Of a stretch of 64,000 nucleotides of DNA, positions 39,417 through 53,600 are shown piece by piece (the stretch's first letter is position 1; every line of letters begins with the position of its first letter). The position numbers and the translations under genes are program-made. Source of the stretch: Luzula sylvatica (taxonomy: Eukaryota; Streptophyta; Magnoliopsida; Poales; Juncaceae); the NCBI GenBank assembly GCA_946800325.1, contig OX326960.1:20230393-20294392 (forward strand), read 5' to 3'. The notes under the pieces were generated by a model. The model made no database searches and had not been told where the DNA came from. It saw nothing but the letters and a program-made list of their open reading frames with translations.

Positions 39417-42400
39417 TTAAAATCTTGTTTTGAATCGAAAAACAAACTTGCTTAGTGTTTGTGAAATTTGGTGAAAAGTTATGTACAAAAAGATATGATA
39501 CAAATGATCTAAAAACATGTTATTTGAACTCCTCAAAGCATTAAAATCTTGTTTTGAATCGAAAAAAAACTTTCTTAGTGTTTCTGAAATTTGTTGAAAA
39601 GTTATGTAGTAAAAGATACGATACAAATGATCTAGAAACACGTTATTTGAACTCCTCAAAGCGTTAAAATCTTGTTTTGAATCGAAAAACAAACTTTCTT
39701 GGTGTTTGTGAAATTTGGTGAAAAGTTATGTACTAAAAGATACGATACAAATGATCTAAAAACAAGTTATTTGAACTCCTCAAAGCGTTAAAATCTAGTT
39801 TTGAATCGAAAAATAAACTTTCTTTGTATTTGTGAAATTTGGTGAAAAGTGATGTAGTAAAAGATACGATACAAATGATCTAAAAACACGTCATTTGAAC
39901 TCCTCAAAGCGTTGAAAGTTTGTTTTGAATCGAAAAACAAACTTTCTTAGTGTTTGTGAAATTTGGTGAAAAGTTATGAAGTAAAAGATACGATACAAAT
40001 GATCTAGAAACACGTTATTTGCACTCCTCAAAGCGTTAAAATCTTGTTTTGAATCGAAAAACAAACTTGCTTAGTGTTTGTGACATTTGGTGAAAAGTTA
40101 TGTACAAAAAGATATGATACAAATGATCTAAAAACATGTTATTTGAACTCCTCAAAGCATTAAAATCTTGTTTTGAATCGAAAAACAAACTTTCTTAGTG
40201 TTTGTGAAATTTGTTGAAAAGTTATGTAGTAAAAGATATGATACAAATGATCTAGAAACACGTTATTTGAACTCCTCAAAGCGTTAAAATCTTGTTTTGA
40301 ATCGAAAAACAAACTTTCTTAGTGTTTGTGAAATTTGGTGAAAAGTTGTGAAGTAAAAGATACGATACAAATGATCTAGAAACACGTTATTTGCACTCCT
40401 CAAAGCGTTAAAATCTTGTTTTGAATCGAAAAACAAACTTGCTTAGTGTTTGTGAAATTTGTTGAAAAGTTATGTAGTAAAAGATACGATACAAATGATC
40501 TAGAAACACGTTATTTGAACTCCTCAAAGCGTTAAAATCTTGTTTTGAATCGAAAAACAAACTTTCTTGGTGTTTGTGAAATTTGGTGAAAAGTTATGTA
40601 CTAAAAGATACGATACAAATGATCTGAAAACATGTTATTTGAACTCCTCAAAGCATTAAAATCATGTTTTGAATCGAAAAACAAATTTTCTTAGTGTTTG
40701 TGAAATTGGGTGAAAAGTTATGTACTAAAAGATACGTTACAAATGATCTAAAAACATGTTATTTGAACTCCCCAAAGCGTTAAAATCTTGTTTTGAATCG
40801 AAAAACAAACTTTCTTGGTGTTTGTGAAATTTGGTGAAAACTTATGTAGTAAAAGATACGATACAAATGATCTAAAAACATGTTATTTGTACTCCTCAAA
40901 GCGTTAAAATCTTGTTTTGAATCGAAAAACAAACTTTCCTAGTGTTTGTGAAATTGGGTGAAGAGTTATGTACTAAAAGATACTATACAAATGATCTAAA
41001 AACACGTTATTTGAACTCCTCAAAGCGTTAAAATGTGGTTTTGAAATCGAAAAACAAACTTTCTTAGTGTTTGTGAAATTGGGTGAAAAGTTATGTAGTA
41101 AAAGATACGATACAAATGATCTAAAAACACGTCATTTGAACTCCTCAAAGCGTTGAAAGTTTGTTTTGAATCGAAAAACAAACTTTCTTAGTGTTTGTGA
41201 AATTTGGTGAAAAGTTATGAAGTAAAAGATACGATACAAATGATCTAGAAACACGTTATTTGCACTCCTCAAAGCGTTAAAATCTTGTTTTGAATCGAAA
41301 AACAAACTTGCTTAGTGTTTGTGAAATTTGGTGAAAAGTTATGTACTAAAAGATATGATACAAATGATCTAAAAACATGTTATTTGAACTCCTCAAAGCG
41401 TTAAAATCTTGTTTTGAATCGAAAAACAAACTTTCTTAGTGTTTGTGAAATTTGTTGAAAAGTTATGTAGTAAAAGATACGATACAAATGATCTAGAAAC
41501 ACGTTATTTGAACTCCTCAAAGCGTTAAAATCTTGTTTTGAATCGAAAAACAAACTTTCTTGGTGTTTGTGAAATTTGGTGAAAAGTTATGTACTAAAAG
41601 ATACGATACAAATGATCTGAAAACATGTTATTTGAACTCCTCAAAGCATTAAAATCATGTTTTGAATCGAAAAACAAATTTTCTTAGTGTTTGTGAAATT
41701 GGGTGAAAAGTTATGTACTAAAAGATACGTTACAAATGATCTAAAAACATGTTATTTGAACTCCTCAAAGCGTTAAAATCTTCTTTTGAATCGAAAAACA
41801 AACTTTCTTAGTGTTTGTGAAATTTGGTGAAAACTCATGTAGTAAAAGATACGATACAAATGATCTAAAAACACGTCATTTGAACTCCTCAAAGCGTTGA
41901 AAGTTTGTTTTGAGTCGAGAAACAAACTTTCTTAGTGTTTGTGAAATTTGGTGAAAAGTTATGTAGTAAAAGATACGATACAAATGATCTAGAAACACGT
42001 TATTTGAACTCCTCAAAGCGTTAAAATCTTGTTTTGAATCGAAAAACAAACATTCTTAGTGTTTGTGAAATTTGGTGAAAAGTTATGTACTAAAAGATAC
42101 GATACAAATGATCTAAAAACATGTTATTTGAACTCCTCAAAGCGTTAAAATCTTGTTTTGAATCGAAAAACAAACTTTCTTAGTGTTTGTGAAATTTGTT
42201 GAAAAGTTATGTAGTAAAAGATACGATACAAATGATCTAGAAATACGTTATTTGAACTCCTCAAAACGTTAAAATCTTGTTTTGAATCGAAAAACAAACT
42301 TTCTTGGTGTTTGTGAAATTTGGTGAAAAGTTATGTACTAAAAGATACGATACAAATGATCTGAAAACATGTTATTTGAACTCCTCAAAGCATTAAAATC

Positions 42401-43138
42401 TTGTTTTGAATCGAAAAACAAACTTTCTTAGTGTTTGTGAAATTGGGTGAAAAGTTATGTACTAAAAGATACGATACAAATGATCTAAAAACATGTTATT
42501 TGAACTCCTCAAAGCGTTAAAATCTTGTTTTGAATCGAAAAACAAACTTTCTTATTGTTTGTGAAATTGGGTGAAAAGTTATGTACTAAAAGATACGATA
42601 CAAATGATCTAAAAACATGTTATTTGAACTCCTCAAAGCGTTAAAATCTAGTTTTGAATCGAAAAACAAACTTCCTTAGTGTTTGTGAAATTTGGTGAAA
42701 AGTTATGTACTAAAAGATACGATACAAATGATCTAAAAACATGTTATTTGAACTCCTCAAAGCGTTAAAAAATCTTGTTTTGAATCGAAAAACAAACTTT
42801 CTTTGTGTTTGTGAAATTTGGTGAAAAGTTATGTACTAAAAGATACGATACAAATGATCTAAAAACAAGTTATTTGAACTCCTCAAAGCGTTAAAATCTA
42901 GTTTTGAATCGAAAAACAAACTTTCTTAGTATTTGTGAAATTTGGTGAAAAGTGATGTACTAAAAGATACGATACAAATGATCTAAAAACACGTCATTTG
43001 AGCTCCTCAAAGCGTTGAAAGTTTGTTTTGAATCGAAAAACAAACTTTCTTAGTGTTTGTGAAATTTGGTGAAAAGTTATGAAGTAAAAGATACGATACA
43101 AATGATCTAGAAACACGTTATTTGCACTCCTCAAAGCG
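39417..43138 (-). repeat. 30-mer HOR variant (3722 bp), copy 2
   Basis: A near-identical copy of 35695-39416, with the diagnostic substitutions repeated at exactly +3722 (39584 and 40084). Late in the unit it returns to the ordinary form at some sites, for example CAAATGATCTAG near 41988 where the previous copy has GGTCTAG. Confidence 0.87.
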
Positions 43139-46100
43139 TTAAAATCTTGTTTTGAATCGAAAAACAAACTTGCTTAGTGTTTGTGAAATTTGGTGAAAAG
43201 TTATGTACAAAAAGATATGATACAAATGATCTAAAAACATGTTATTTGAACTCCTCAAAGCATTAAAATCTTGTTTTGAATCGAAAAAAAACTTTCTTAG
43301 TGTTTCTGAAATTTGTTGAAAAGTTATGTAGTAAAAGATACGATACAAATGATCTAGAAACACGTTATTTGAACTCCTCAAAGCGTTAAAATCTTGTTTT
43401 GAATCGAAAAACAAACTTTCTTGGTGTTTGTGAAATTTGGTGAAAAGTTATGTACTAAAAGATACGATACAAATGATCTAAAAACAAGTTATTTGAACTC
43501 CTCAAAGCGTTAAAATCTAGTTTTGAATCGAAAAATAAACTTTCTTTGTATTTGTGAAATTTGGTGAAAAGTGATGTAGTAAAAGATACGATAGTTATTT
43601 GCACTCCTCAAAGCGTTAAAATCTTGTTTTGAATCGAAAAACAAACTTGCTTAGTGTTTGTGACATTTGGTGAAAAGTTATGTACAAAAAGATATGATAC
43701 AAATGATCTAAAAACATGTTATTTGAACTCCTCAAAGCATTAAAATCTTGTTTTGAATCGAAAAACAAACTTTCTTAGTGTTTGTGAAATTTGTTGAAAA
43801 GTTATGTAGTAAAAGATATGATACAAATGATCTAGAAACACGTTATTTGAACTCCTCAAAGCGTTAAAATCTTGTTTTGAATCGAAAAACAAACTTTCTT
43901 AGTGTTTGTGAAATTTGGTGAAAAGTTGTGAAGTAAAAGATACGATACAAATGATCTAGAAACACGTTATTTGCACTCCTCAAAGCGTTAAAATCTTGTT
44001 TTGAATCGAAAAACAAACTTGCTTAGTGTTTGTGAAATTTGGTGAAAAGTTATGTACTAAAAGATACGATACAAATGATCTAAAAACATGTTATTTGAAC
44101 TCCTCAAAGCGTTAAAATCTTGTTTTGAATCGAAAAACAAACTTTCTTAGTGTTTGTGAAATTTGTTGAAAAGTTATGTAGTAAAAGATACGATACAAAT
44201 GATCTAGAAACACGTTATTTGAACTCCTCAAAGCGTTAAAATCTTGTTTTGAATCGAAAAACAAACTTTCTTGGTGTTTGTGAAATTTGGTGAAAAGTTA
44301 TGTACTAAAAGATACGATACAAATGATCTGAAAACATGTTATTTGAACTCCTCAAAGCATTAAAATCATGTTTTGAATCGAAAAACAAATTTTCTTAGTG
44401 TTTGTGAAATTGGGTGAAAAGTTATGTACTAAAAGATACGTTACAAATGATCTAAAAACATGTTATTTGAACTCCCCAAAGCGTTAAAATCTTGTTTTGA
44501 ATCGAAAAACAAACTTTCTTGGTGTTTGTGAAATTTGGTGAAAACTTATGTAGTAAAAGATACGATACAAATGATCTAAAAACATGTTATTTGTACTCCT
44601 CAAAGCGTTAAAATCTTGTTTTGAATCGAAAAACAAACTTTCCTAGTGTTTGTGAAATTGGGTGAAGAGTTATGTACTAAAAGATACTATACAAATGATC
44701 TAAAAACACGTTATTTGAACTCCTCAAAGCGTTAAAATGTGGTTTTGAAATCGAAAAACAAACTTTCTTAGTGTTTGTGAAATTGGGTGAAAAGTTATGT
44801 AGTAAAAGATACGATACAAATGATCTAAAAACACGTCATTTGAACTCCTCAAAGCGTTGAAAGTTTGTTTTGAATCGAAAAACAAACTTTCTTAGTGTTT
44901 GTGAAATTTGGTGAAAAGTTATGAAGTAAAAGATACGATACAAATGATCTAGAAACACGTTATTTGCACTCCTCAAAGCGTTAAAATCTTGTTTTGAATC
45001 GAAAAACAAACTTGCTTAGTGTTTGTGAAATTTGGTGAAAAGTTATGTACTAAAAGATATGATACAAATGATCTAAAAACATGTTATTTGAACTCCTCAA
45101 AGCGTTAAAATCTTGTTTTGAATCGAAAAACAAACTTTCTTAGTGTTTGTGAAATTTGTTGAAAAGTTATGTAGTAAAAGATACGATACAAATGATCTAG
45201 AAACACGTTATTTGAACTCCTCAAAGCGTTAAAATCTTGTTTTGAATCGAAAAACAAACTTTCTTGGTGTTTGTGAAATTTGGTGAAAAGTTATGTACTA
45301 AAAGATACGATACAAATGATCTGAAAACATGTTATTTGAACTCCTCAAAGCATTAAAATCATGTTTTGAATCGAAAAACAAATTTTCTTAGTGTTTGTGA
45401 AATTGGGTGAAAAGTTATGTACTAAAAGATACGTTACAAATGATCTAAAAACATGTTATTTGAACTCCTCAAAGCGTTAAAATCTTCTTTTGAATCGAAA
45501 AACAAACTTTCTTAGTGTTTGTGAAATTTGGTGAAAACTCATGTAGTAAAAGATACGATACAAATGATCTAAAAACACGTCATTTGAACTCCTCAAAGCG
45601 TTGAAAGTTTGTTTTGAGTCGAGAAACAAACTTTCTTAGTGTTTGTGAAATTTGGTGAAAAGTTATGTAGTAAAAGATACGATACAAATGATCTAGAAAC
45701 ACGTTATTTGAACTCCTCAAAGCGTTAAAATCTTGTTTTGAATCGAAAAACAAACATTCTTAGTGTTTGTGAAATTTGGTGAAAAGTTATGTACTAAAAG
45801 ATACGATACAAATGATCTAAAAACATGTTATTTGAACTCCTCAAAGCGTTAAAATCTTGTTTTGAATCGAAAAACAAACTTTCTTAGTGTTTGTGAAATT
45901 TGTTGAAAAGTTATGTAGTAAAAGATACGATACAAATGATCTAGAAATACGTTATTTGAACTCCTCAAAACGTTAAAATCTTGTTTTGAATCGAAAAACA
46001 AACTTTCTTGGTGTTTGTGAAATTTGGTGAAAAGTTATGTACTAAAAGATACGATACAAATGATCTGAAAACATGTTATTTGAACTCCTCAAAGCATTAA

Positions 46101-46842
46101 AATCTTGTTTTGAATCGAAAAACAAACTTTCTTAGTGTTTGTGAAATTGGGTGAAAAGTTATGTACTAAAAGATACGATACAAATGATCTAAAAACATGT
46201 TATTTGAACTCCTCAAAGCGTTAAAATCTTGTTTTGAATCGAAAAACAAACTTTCTTATTGTTTGTGAAATTGGGTGAAAAGTTATGTACTAAAAGATAC
46301 GATACAAATGATCTAAAAACATGTTATTTGAACTCCTCAAAGCGTTAAAATCTAGTTTTGAATCGAAAAACAAACTTCCTTAGTGTTTGTGAAATTTGGT
46401 GAAAAGTTATGTACTAAAAGATACGATACAAATGATCTAAAAACATGTTATTTGAACTCCTCAAAGCGTTAAAAAATCTTGTTTTGAATCGAAAAACAAA
46501 CTTTCTTTGTGTTTGTGAAATTTGGTGAAAAGTTATGTACTAAAAGATACGATACAAATGATCTAAAAACAAGTTATTTGAACTCCTCAAAGCGTTAAAA
46601 TCTAGTTTTGAATCGAAAAACAAACTTTCTTAGTATTTGTGAAATTTGGTGAAAAGTGATGTACTAAAAGATACGATACAAATGATCTAAAAACACGTCA
46701 TTTGAACTCCTCAAAGCGTTGAAAGTTTGTTTTGAATCGAAAAACAAACTTTCTTAGTGTTTGTGAAATTTGGTGAAAAGTTATGAAGTAAAAGATACGA
46801 TACAAATGATCTAGAAACACGTTATTTGCACTCCTCAAAGCG
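43139..46842 (-). repeat. 31-mer-type unit with 142-bp deletion (3704 bp)
   Basis: The unit carries the same diagnostic substitutions as the 30-mers (43306 and 43664), but has one more monomer (GGTGAAAAGTTATGTACTAAAAG near 44041) and one internal deletion at 43593/43594. Its length is exactly 3846-142. It bridges the 30-mer group and the ordinary 31-mers that follow. Confidence 0.86.
43571..43613 (-). repeat. Out-of-register deletion junction in a monomer
   Basis: The sequence reads GATACGATA directly followed by GTTATTTGCACTCC. In the preceding unit these two points (39871 and 40014) are separated by 142 bp, that is one monomer plus 18 bp. The last bases before the junction (GATA) do not match the last deleted bases (ACAC), so there is no microhomology. 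This is the only clear break in monomer register that I saw outside the N gap. Confidence 0.85.
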
Positions 46843-49800
46843 TTAAAATCTTGTTTTGAATCGAAAAACAAACTTGCTTAGTGTTTGTGAAATTTGGTGA
46901 AAAGTTATGTACAAAAAGATATGATACAAATGATCTAAAAACATGTTATTTGAACTCCTCAAAGCATTAAAATCTTGTTTTGAATCGAAAAAAAACTTTC
47001 TTAGTGTTTGTGAAATTTGTTGAAAAGTTATGTAGTAAAAGATACGATACAAATGATCTAGAAACACGTTATTTGAACTCCTCAAAGCGTTAAAATCTTG
47101 TTTTGAATCGAAAAAGAAACTTTCTTGGTGTTTGTGAAATTTGGTGAAAAGTTATGTACTAAAAGATACGATACAAATGATCTAAAAACAAGTTATTTGA
47201 ACTCCTCAAAGCGTTAAAATCTAGTTTTGAATCGAAAAATAAACTTTCTTAGTATTTGTGAAATTTGGTGAAAAGTGATGTAGTAAAAGATACGATACAA
47301 ATGATCTAAAAACACGTCATTTGAACTCCTCAAAGCGTTGAAAGTTTGTTTTGAATCGAAAAACAAACTTTCTTAGTGTTTGTGAAATTTGGTGAAAAGT
47401 TATGAAGTAAAAGATACGATACAAATGATCTAGAAACACGTTATTTGCACTCCTCAAAGCGTTAAAATCTTGTTTTGAATCGAAAAACAAACTTGCTTAG
47501 TGTTTGTGAAATTTGGTGAAAAGTTATGTACAAAAAGATATGATACAAATGATCTAAAAACATGTTATTTGAACTCCTCAAAGCATTAAAATCTTGTTTT
47601 GAATCGAAAAACAAACTTTCTTAGTGTTTGTGAAATTTGTTGAAAAGTTATGTAGTAAAAGATATGATACAAATGATCTAGAAACACGTTATTTGAACTC
47701 CACAAAGCGTTAAAATCTTGTTTTGAATCGAAAAACAAACTTTCTTGGTGTTTGTGAAATTTGGTGAAAAGTTATGTACTAAAAGATACGATACAAATGA
47801 TCTGAAAACATGTTATTTGAACTCCTCAAAGCATTAAAATCATGTTTTGAATCGAAAAACAAACTTTCTTAGTGTTTGTGAAATTGGGTGAAAAGTTATG
47901 TACTAAAAGATACGATACAAATGATCTAAAAACAAGTTATTTGAACTCCTCAAAGCGTTAAAATCTTGTTTTGAATCGAAAAACAAACTTTCTTAGTATT
48001 TGTGAAATTTGGTGAAAAGTTATATACTAAAAGATCTGATACAAATGATCTAAAAACACGTCATTTGAACTCCTCAAAGCGTTAAAATCTTGTTTTGAAT
48101 TGAAAAACAAACTTTCTTAGTGTTTGTGAAATTTGGAGAAAAGTTATGTACTAAAAGGTACGATACAAATGATCTAGAAACACGTTATTTGAACTCCTCA
48201 AAGCGTTAAAATCTTGTTTTGAATCGAAAAACAAACTTTCTTAGTGTTTGTGAAATTTGGTGAAAAGTTATGTACTAAAAGATACGATACAAATGATCTA
48301 GAAACACGTTATTTGAACTCCCCAAAGCGTTAAAATCTTGTTTTGAATCGAAAAACAAACTTTCTTGGTGTTTGTGAAATTTGGTGAAAACTTATGTAGT
48401 AAAAGATACGATACAAATGATCTAAAAACATGTTATTTGTACTCCTCAAAGCGTTAAAATCTTGTTTTGAATCGAAAAACAAACTTTCCTAGTGTTTGTG
48501 AAATTGGGTGAAGAGTTATGTACTAAAAGATACTATACAAATGATCTAAAAACACGTTATTTGAACTCCTCAAAGCGTTAAAATGTGGTTTTGAAATCGA
48601 AAAACAAACTTTCTTAGTGTTTGTGAAATTGGGTGAAAAGTTATGTAGTAAAAGATACGATACAAATGATCTAAAAACACGTCATTTGAACTCCTCAAAG
48701 CGTTGAAAGTTTGTTTTGAATCGAAAAACAAACTTTCTTAGTGTTTGTGAAATTTGGTGAAAAGTTATGAAGTAAAAGATACGATACAAATGATCTAGAA
48801 ACACGTTATTTGCACTCCTCAAAGCGTTAAAATCTTGTTTTGAATCGAAAAACAAACTTGCTTAGTGTTTGTGAAATTTGGTGAAAAGTTATGTACTAAA
48901 AGATATGATACAAATGATCTAAAAACATGTTATTTGAACTCCTCAAAGCGTTAAAATCTTGTTTTGAATCGAAAAACAAACTTTCTTAGTGTTTGTGAAA
49001 TTTGTTGAAAAGTTATGTAGTAAAAGATACGATACAAATGATCTAGAAACACGTTATTTGAACTCCTCAAAGCGTTAAAATCTTGTTTTGAATCGAAAAA
49101 CAAATTTTCTTGGTGTTTGTGAAATTTGGTGAAAAGTTATGTACTAAAAGATACGATACAAATGATCTGAAAACATGTTATTTGAACTCCTCAAAGCATT
49201 AAAATCATGTTTTGAATCGAAAAACAAATTTTCTTAGTGTTTGTGAAATTGGGTGAAAAGTTATGTACTAAAAGATACGTTACAAATGATCTAAAAACAT
49301 GTTATTTGAACTCCTCAAAGCGTTAAAATCTTCTTTTGAATCGAAAAACAAACTTTCTTAGTGTTTGTGAAATTTGGTGAAAACTCATGTAGTAAAAGAT
49401 ACGATACAAATGATCTAAAAACACGTCATTTGAACTCCTCAAAGCGTTGAAAGTTTGTTTTGAGTCGAGAAACAAACTTTCTTAGTGTTTGTGAAATTTG
49501 GTGAAAAGTTATGTAGTAAAAGATACGATACAAATGATCTAGAAACACGTTATTTGAACTCCTCAAAGCGTTAAAATCTTGTTTTGAATCGAAAAACAAA
49601 CATTCTTAGTGTTTGTGAAATTTGGTGAAAAGTTATGTACTAAAAGATACGATACAAATGATCTAAAAACATGTTATTTGAACTCCTCAAAGCGTTAAAA
49701 TCTTGTTTTGAATCGAAAAACAAACTTTCTTAGTGTTTGTGAAATTTGTTGAAAAGTTATGTAGTAAAAGATACGATACAAATGATCTAGAAATACGTTA

Positions 49801-50688
49801 TTTGAACTCCTCAAAACGTTAAAATCTTGTTTTGAATCGAAAAACAAACTTTCTTGGTGTTTGTGAAATTTGGTGAAAAGTTATGTACTAAAAGATACGA
49901 TACAAATGATCTGAAAACATGTTATTTGAACTCCTCAAAGCATTAAAATCTTGTTTTGAATCGAAAAACAAACTTTCTTAGTGTTTGTGAAATTGGGTGA
50001 AAAGTTATGTACTAAAAGATACGATACAAATGATCTAAAAACATGTTATTTGAACTCCTCAAAGCGTTAAAATCTTGTTTTGAATCGAAAAACAAACTTT
50101 CTTATTGTTTGTGAAATTGGGTGAAAAGTTATGTACTAAAAGATACGATACAAATGATCTAAAAACATGTTATTTGAACTCCTCAAAGCGTTAAAATCTA
50201 GTTTTGAATCGAAAAACAAACTTCCTTAGTGTTTGTGAAATTTGGTGAAAAGTTATGTACTAAAAGATACGATACAAATGATCTAAAAACATGTTATTTG
50301 AACTCCTCAAAGCGTTAAAAAATCTTGTTTTGAATCGAAAAACAAACTTTCTTTGTGTTTGTGAAATTTGGTGAAAAGTTATGTACTAAAAGATACGATA
50401 CAAATGATCTAAAAACAAGTTATTTGAACTCCTCAAAGCGTTAAAATCTAGTTTTGAATCGAAAAACAAACTTTCTTAGTATTTGTGAAATTTGGTGAAA
50501 AGTGATGTAGTAAAAGATACGATACAAATGATCTAAAAACACGTCATTTGAACTCCTCAAAGCGTTGAAAGTTTGTTTTGAATCGAAAAACAAACTTTCT
50601 TAGTGTTTGTGAAATTTGGTGAAAAGTTATGAAGTAAAAGATACGATACAAATGATCTAGAAACACGTTATTTGCACTCCTCAAAGCG
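46843..50688 (-). repeat. 31-mer HOR unit (3846 bp)
   Basis: Ordinary 31-mer order resumes, including GTACTAAAAGGTAC at 48148. Private changes include AAAAAGAAAC near 47116, CTCCACAAAG near 47700 and AATTTGGAGAAAAG near 48136. The GATGTACTAAAAG form near 46660 matches 42958 in the unit two phases upstream, not the usual GATGTAGTAAAAG. Confidence 0.88.
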
Positions 50689-53600
50689 TTAAAATCTTGT
50701 TTTGAATCGAAAAACAAACTTGCTTAGTGTTTGTGAAATTTGGTGAAAAGTTATGTACAAAAAGATATGATACAAATGATCTAAAAACATGTTATTTGAA
50801 CTCCTCAAAGCATTAAAATCTTGTTTTGAATCGAAAAAAAACTTTCTTAGTGTTTGTGAAATTTGTTGAAAAGTTATGTAGTAAAAGATACGATACAAAT
50901 GATCTAGAAACACGTTATTTGAACTCCTCAAAGCGTTAAAATCTTGTTTTGAATCGAAAAACAAACTTTCTTGCTGTTTGTGAAATTTGGTGAAAAGTTA
51001 TGTACTAAAAGATACGATACAAATGATCTAAAAACAAGTTATTTGAACTCCTCAAAGCGTTAAAATCTAGTTTTGAATCGAAAAATAAACTTTCTTAGTA
51101 TTTGTGAAATTTGGTGAAAAGTGATGTAGTAAAAGATACGATACAAATGATCTAAAAACACGTCATTTGAACTCCTCAAAGCGTTGAAAGTTTGTTTTGA
51201 ATCGAAAAACAAACTTTCTTAGTGTTTGTGAAATTTGGTGAAAAGTTATGAAGTAAAAGATACGATACAAATGATCTAGAAACACGTTATTTGCACTCCT
51301 CAAAGCGTTAAAATCTTGTTTTGAATCGAAAAACAAACTTGCTTAGTGTTTGTGAAATTTGGTGAAAAGTTATGTACAAAAAGATATGATACAAATGATC
51401 TAAAAACATGTTATTTGAACTCCTCAAAGCATTAAAATCTTGTTTTGAATCGAAAAACAAACTTTCTTAGTGTTTGTGAAATTTGTTGAAAAGTTATGTA
51501 GTAAAAGATATGATACAAATGATCTAGAAACACGTTATTTGAACTCCTCAAAGCGTTAAAATCTTGTTTTGAATCGAAAAACAAACTTTCTTGGTGTTTG
51601 TGAAATTTGGTGAAAAGTTATGTACTAAAAGATACGATACAAATGATCTGAAAACATGTTATTTGAACTCCTCAAAGCATTAAAATCATGTTTTGAATCG
51701 AAAAACAAACTTTCTTAGTGTTTGTGAAATTGGGTGAAAAGTTATGTACTAAAAGATACGATACAAATGATCTAAAAACAAGTTATTTGAACTCCTCAAA
51801 GCGTTAAAATCTTGTTTTGAATCGAAAAACAAACTTTCTTAGTATTTGTGAAATTTGGTGAAAAGTTATATACTAAAAGATCTGATACAAATGATCTAAA
51901 AACACGTCATTTGAACTCCTCAAAGCGTTAAAATCTTGTTTTGAATTGAAAAACAAACTTTCTTAGTGTTTGTGAAATTTGGTGAAAAGTTATGTACTAA
52001 AAGGTACGATACAAATGATCTAGAAACACGTTATTTGAACTCCTCAAAGCGTTAAAATCTTGTTTTGAATCGAAAAACAAACTTTCTTAGTGTTTGTGAA
52101 ATTTGGTGAAAAGTTATGTACTAAAAGATACGATACAAATGATCTAGAAACACGTTATTTGAACTCCCCAAAGCGTTAAAATCTTGTTTTGAATCGAAAA
52201 ACAAACTTTCTTGGTGTTTGTGAAATTTGGTGAAAACTTATGTAGTAAAAGATACGATACAAATGATCTAAAAACATGTTATTTGTACTCCTCAAAGCGT
52301 TAAAATCTTGTTTTGAATCGAAAAACAAACTTTCCTAGTGTTTGTGAAATTGGGTGAAGAGTTATGTACTAAAAGATACTATACAAATGATCTAAAAACA
52401 TGTTATTTGAACTCCTCAAAGCGTTAAAATGTGGTTTTGAAATCGAAAAACAAACTTTCTTAGTGTTTGTGAAATTGGGTGAAAAGTTATGTAGTAAAAG
52501 ATACGATACAAATGATCTAAAAACACGTCATTTGAACTCCTCAAAGCGTTGAAAGTTTGTTTTGAATCGAAAAACAAACTTTCTTAGTGTTTGTGAAATT
52601 TGGTGAAAAGTTATGAAGTAAAAGATACGATACAAATGATCTAGAAACACGTTATTTGCACTCCTCAAAGCGTTAAAATCTTGTTTTGAATCGAAAAACA
52701 AACTTGCTTAGTGTTTGTGAAATTTGGTGAAAAGTTATGTACTAAAAGATATGATACAAATGATCTAAAAACATGTTATTTGAACTCCTCAAAGCGTTAA
52801 AATCTTGTTTTGAATCGAAAAACAAACTTTCTTAGTGTTTGTGAAATTTGTTGAAAAGTTATGTAGTAAAAGATACGATACAAATGATCTAGAAACACGT
52901 TATTTGAACTCCTCAAAGCGTTAAAATCTTGTTTTGAATCGAAAAACAAACTTTCTTGGTGTTTGTGAAATTTGGTGAAAAGTTATGTACTAAAAGATAC
53001 GATACAAATGATCTGAAAACATGTTATTTGAACTCCTCAAAGCATTAAAATCATGTTTTGAATCGAAAAACAAATTTTCTTAGTGTTTGTGAAATTGGGT
53101 GAAAAGTTATGTACTAAAAGATACGTTACAAATGATCTAAAAACATGTTATTTGAACTCCTCAAAGCGTTAAAATCTTCTTTTGAATCGAAAAACAAACT
53201 TTCTTAGTGTTTGTGAAATTTGGTGAAAACTCATGTAGTAAAAGATACGATACAAATGATCTAAAAACACGTCATTTGAACTCCTCAAAGCGTTGAAAGT
53301 TTGTTTTGAGTCGAGAAACAAACTTTCTTAGTGTTTGTGAAATTTGGTGAAAAGTTATGTAGTAAAAGATACGATACAAATGATCTAGAAACACGTTATT
53401 TGAACTCCTCAAAGCGTTAAAATCTTGTTTTGAATCGAAAAACAAACATTCTTAGTGTTTGTGAAATTTGGTGAAAAGTTATGTACTAAAAGATACGATA
53501 CAAATGATCTAAAAACATGTTATTTGAACTCCTCAAAGCGTTAAAATCTTGTTTTGAATCGAAAAACAAACTTTCTTAGTGTTTGTGAAATTTGTTGAAA

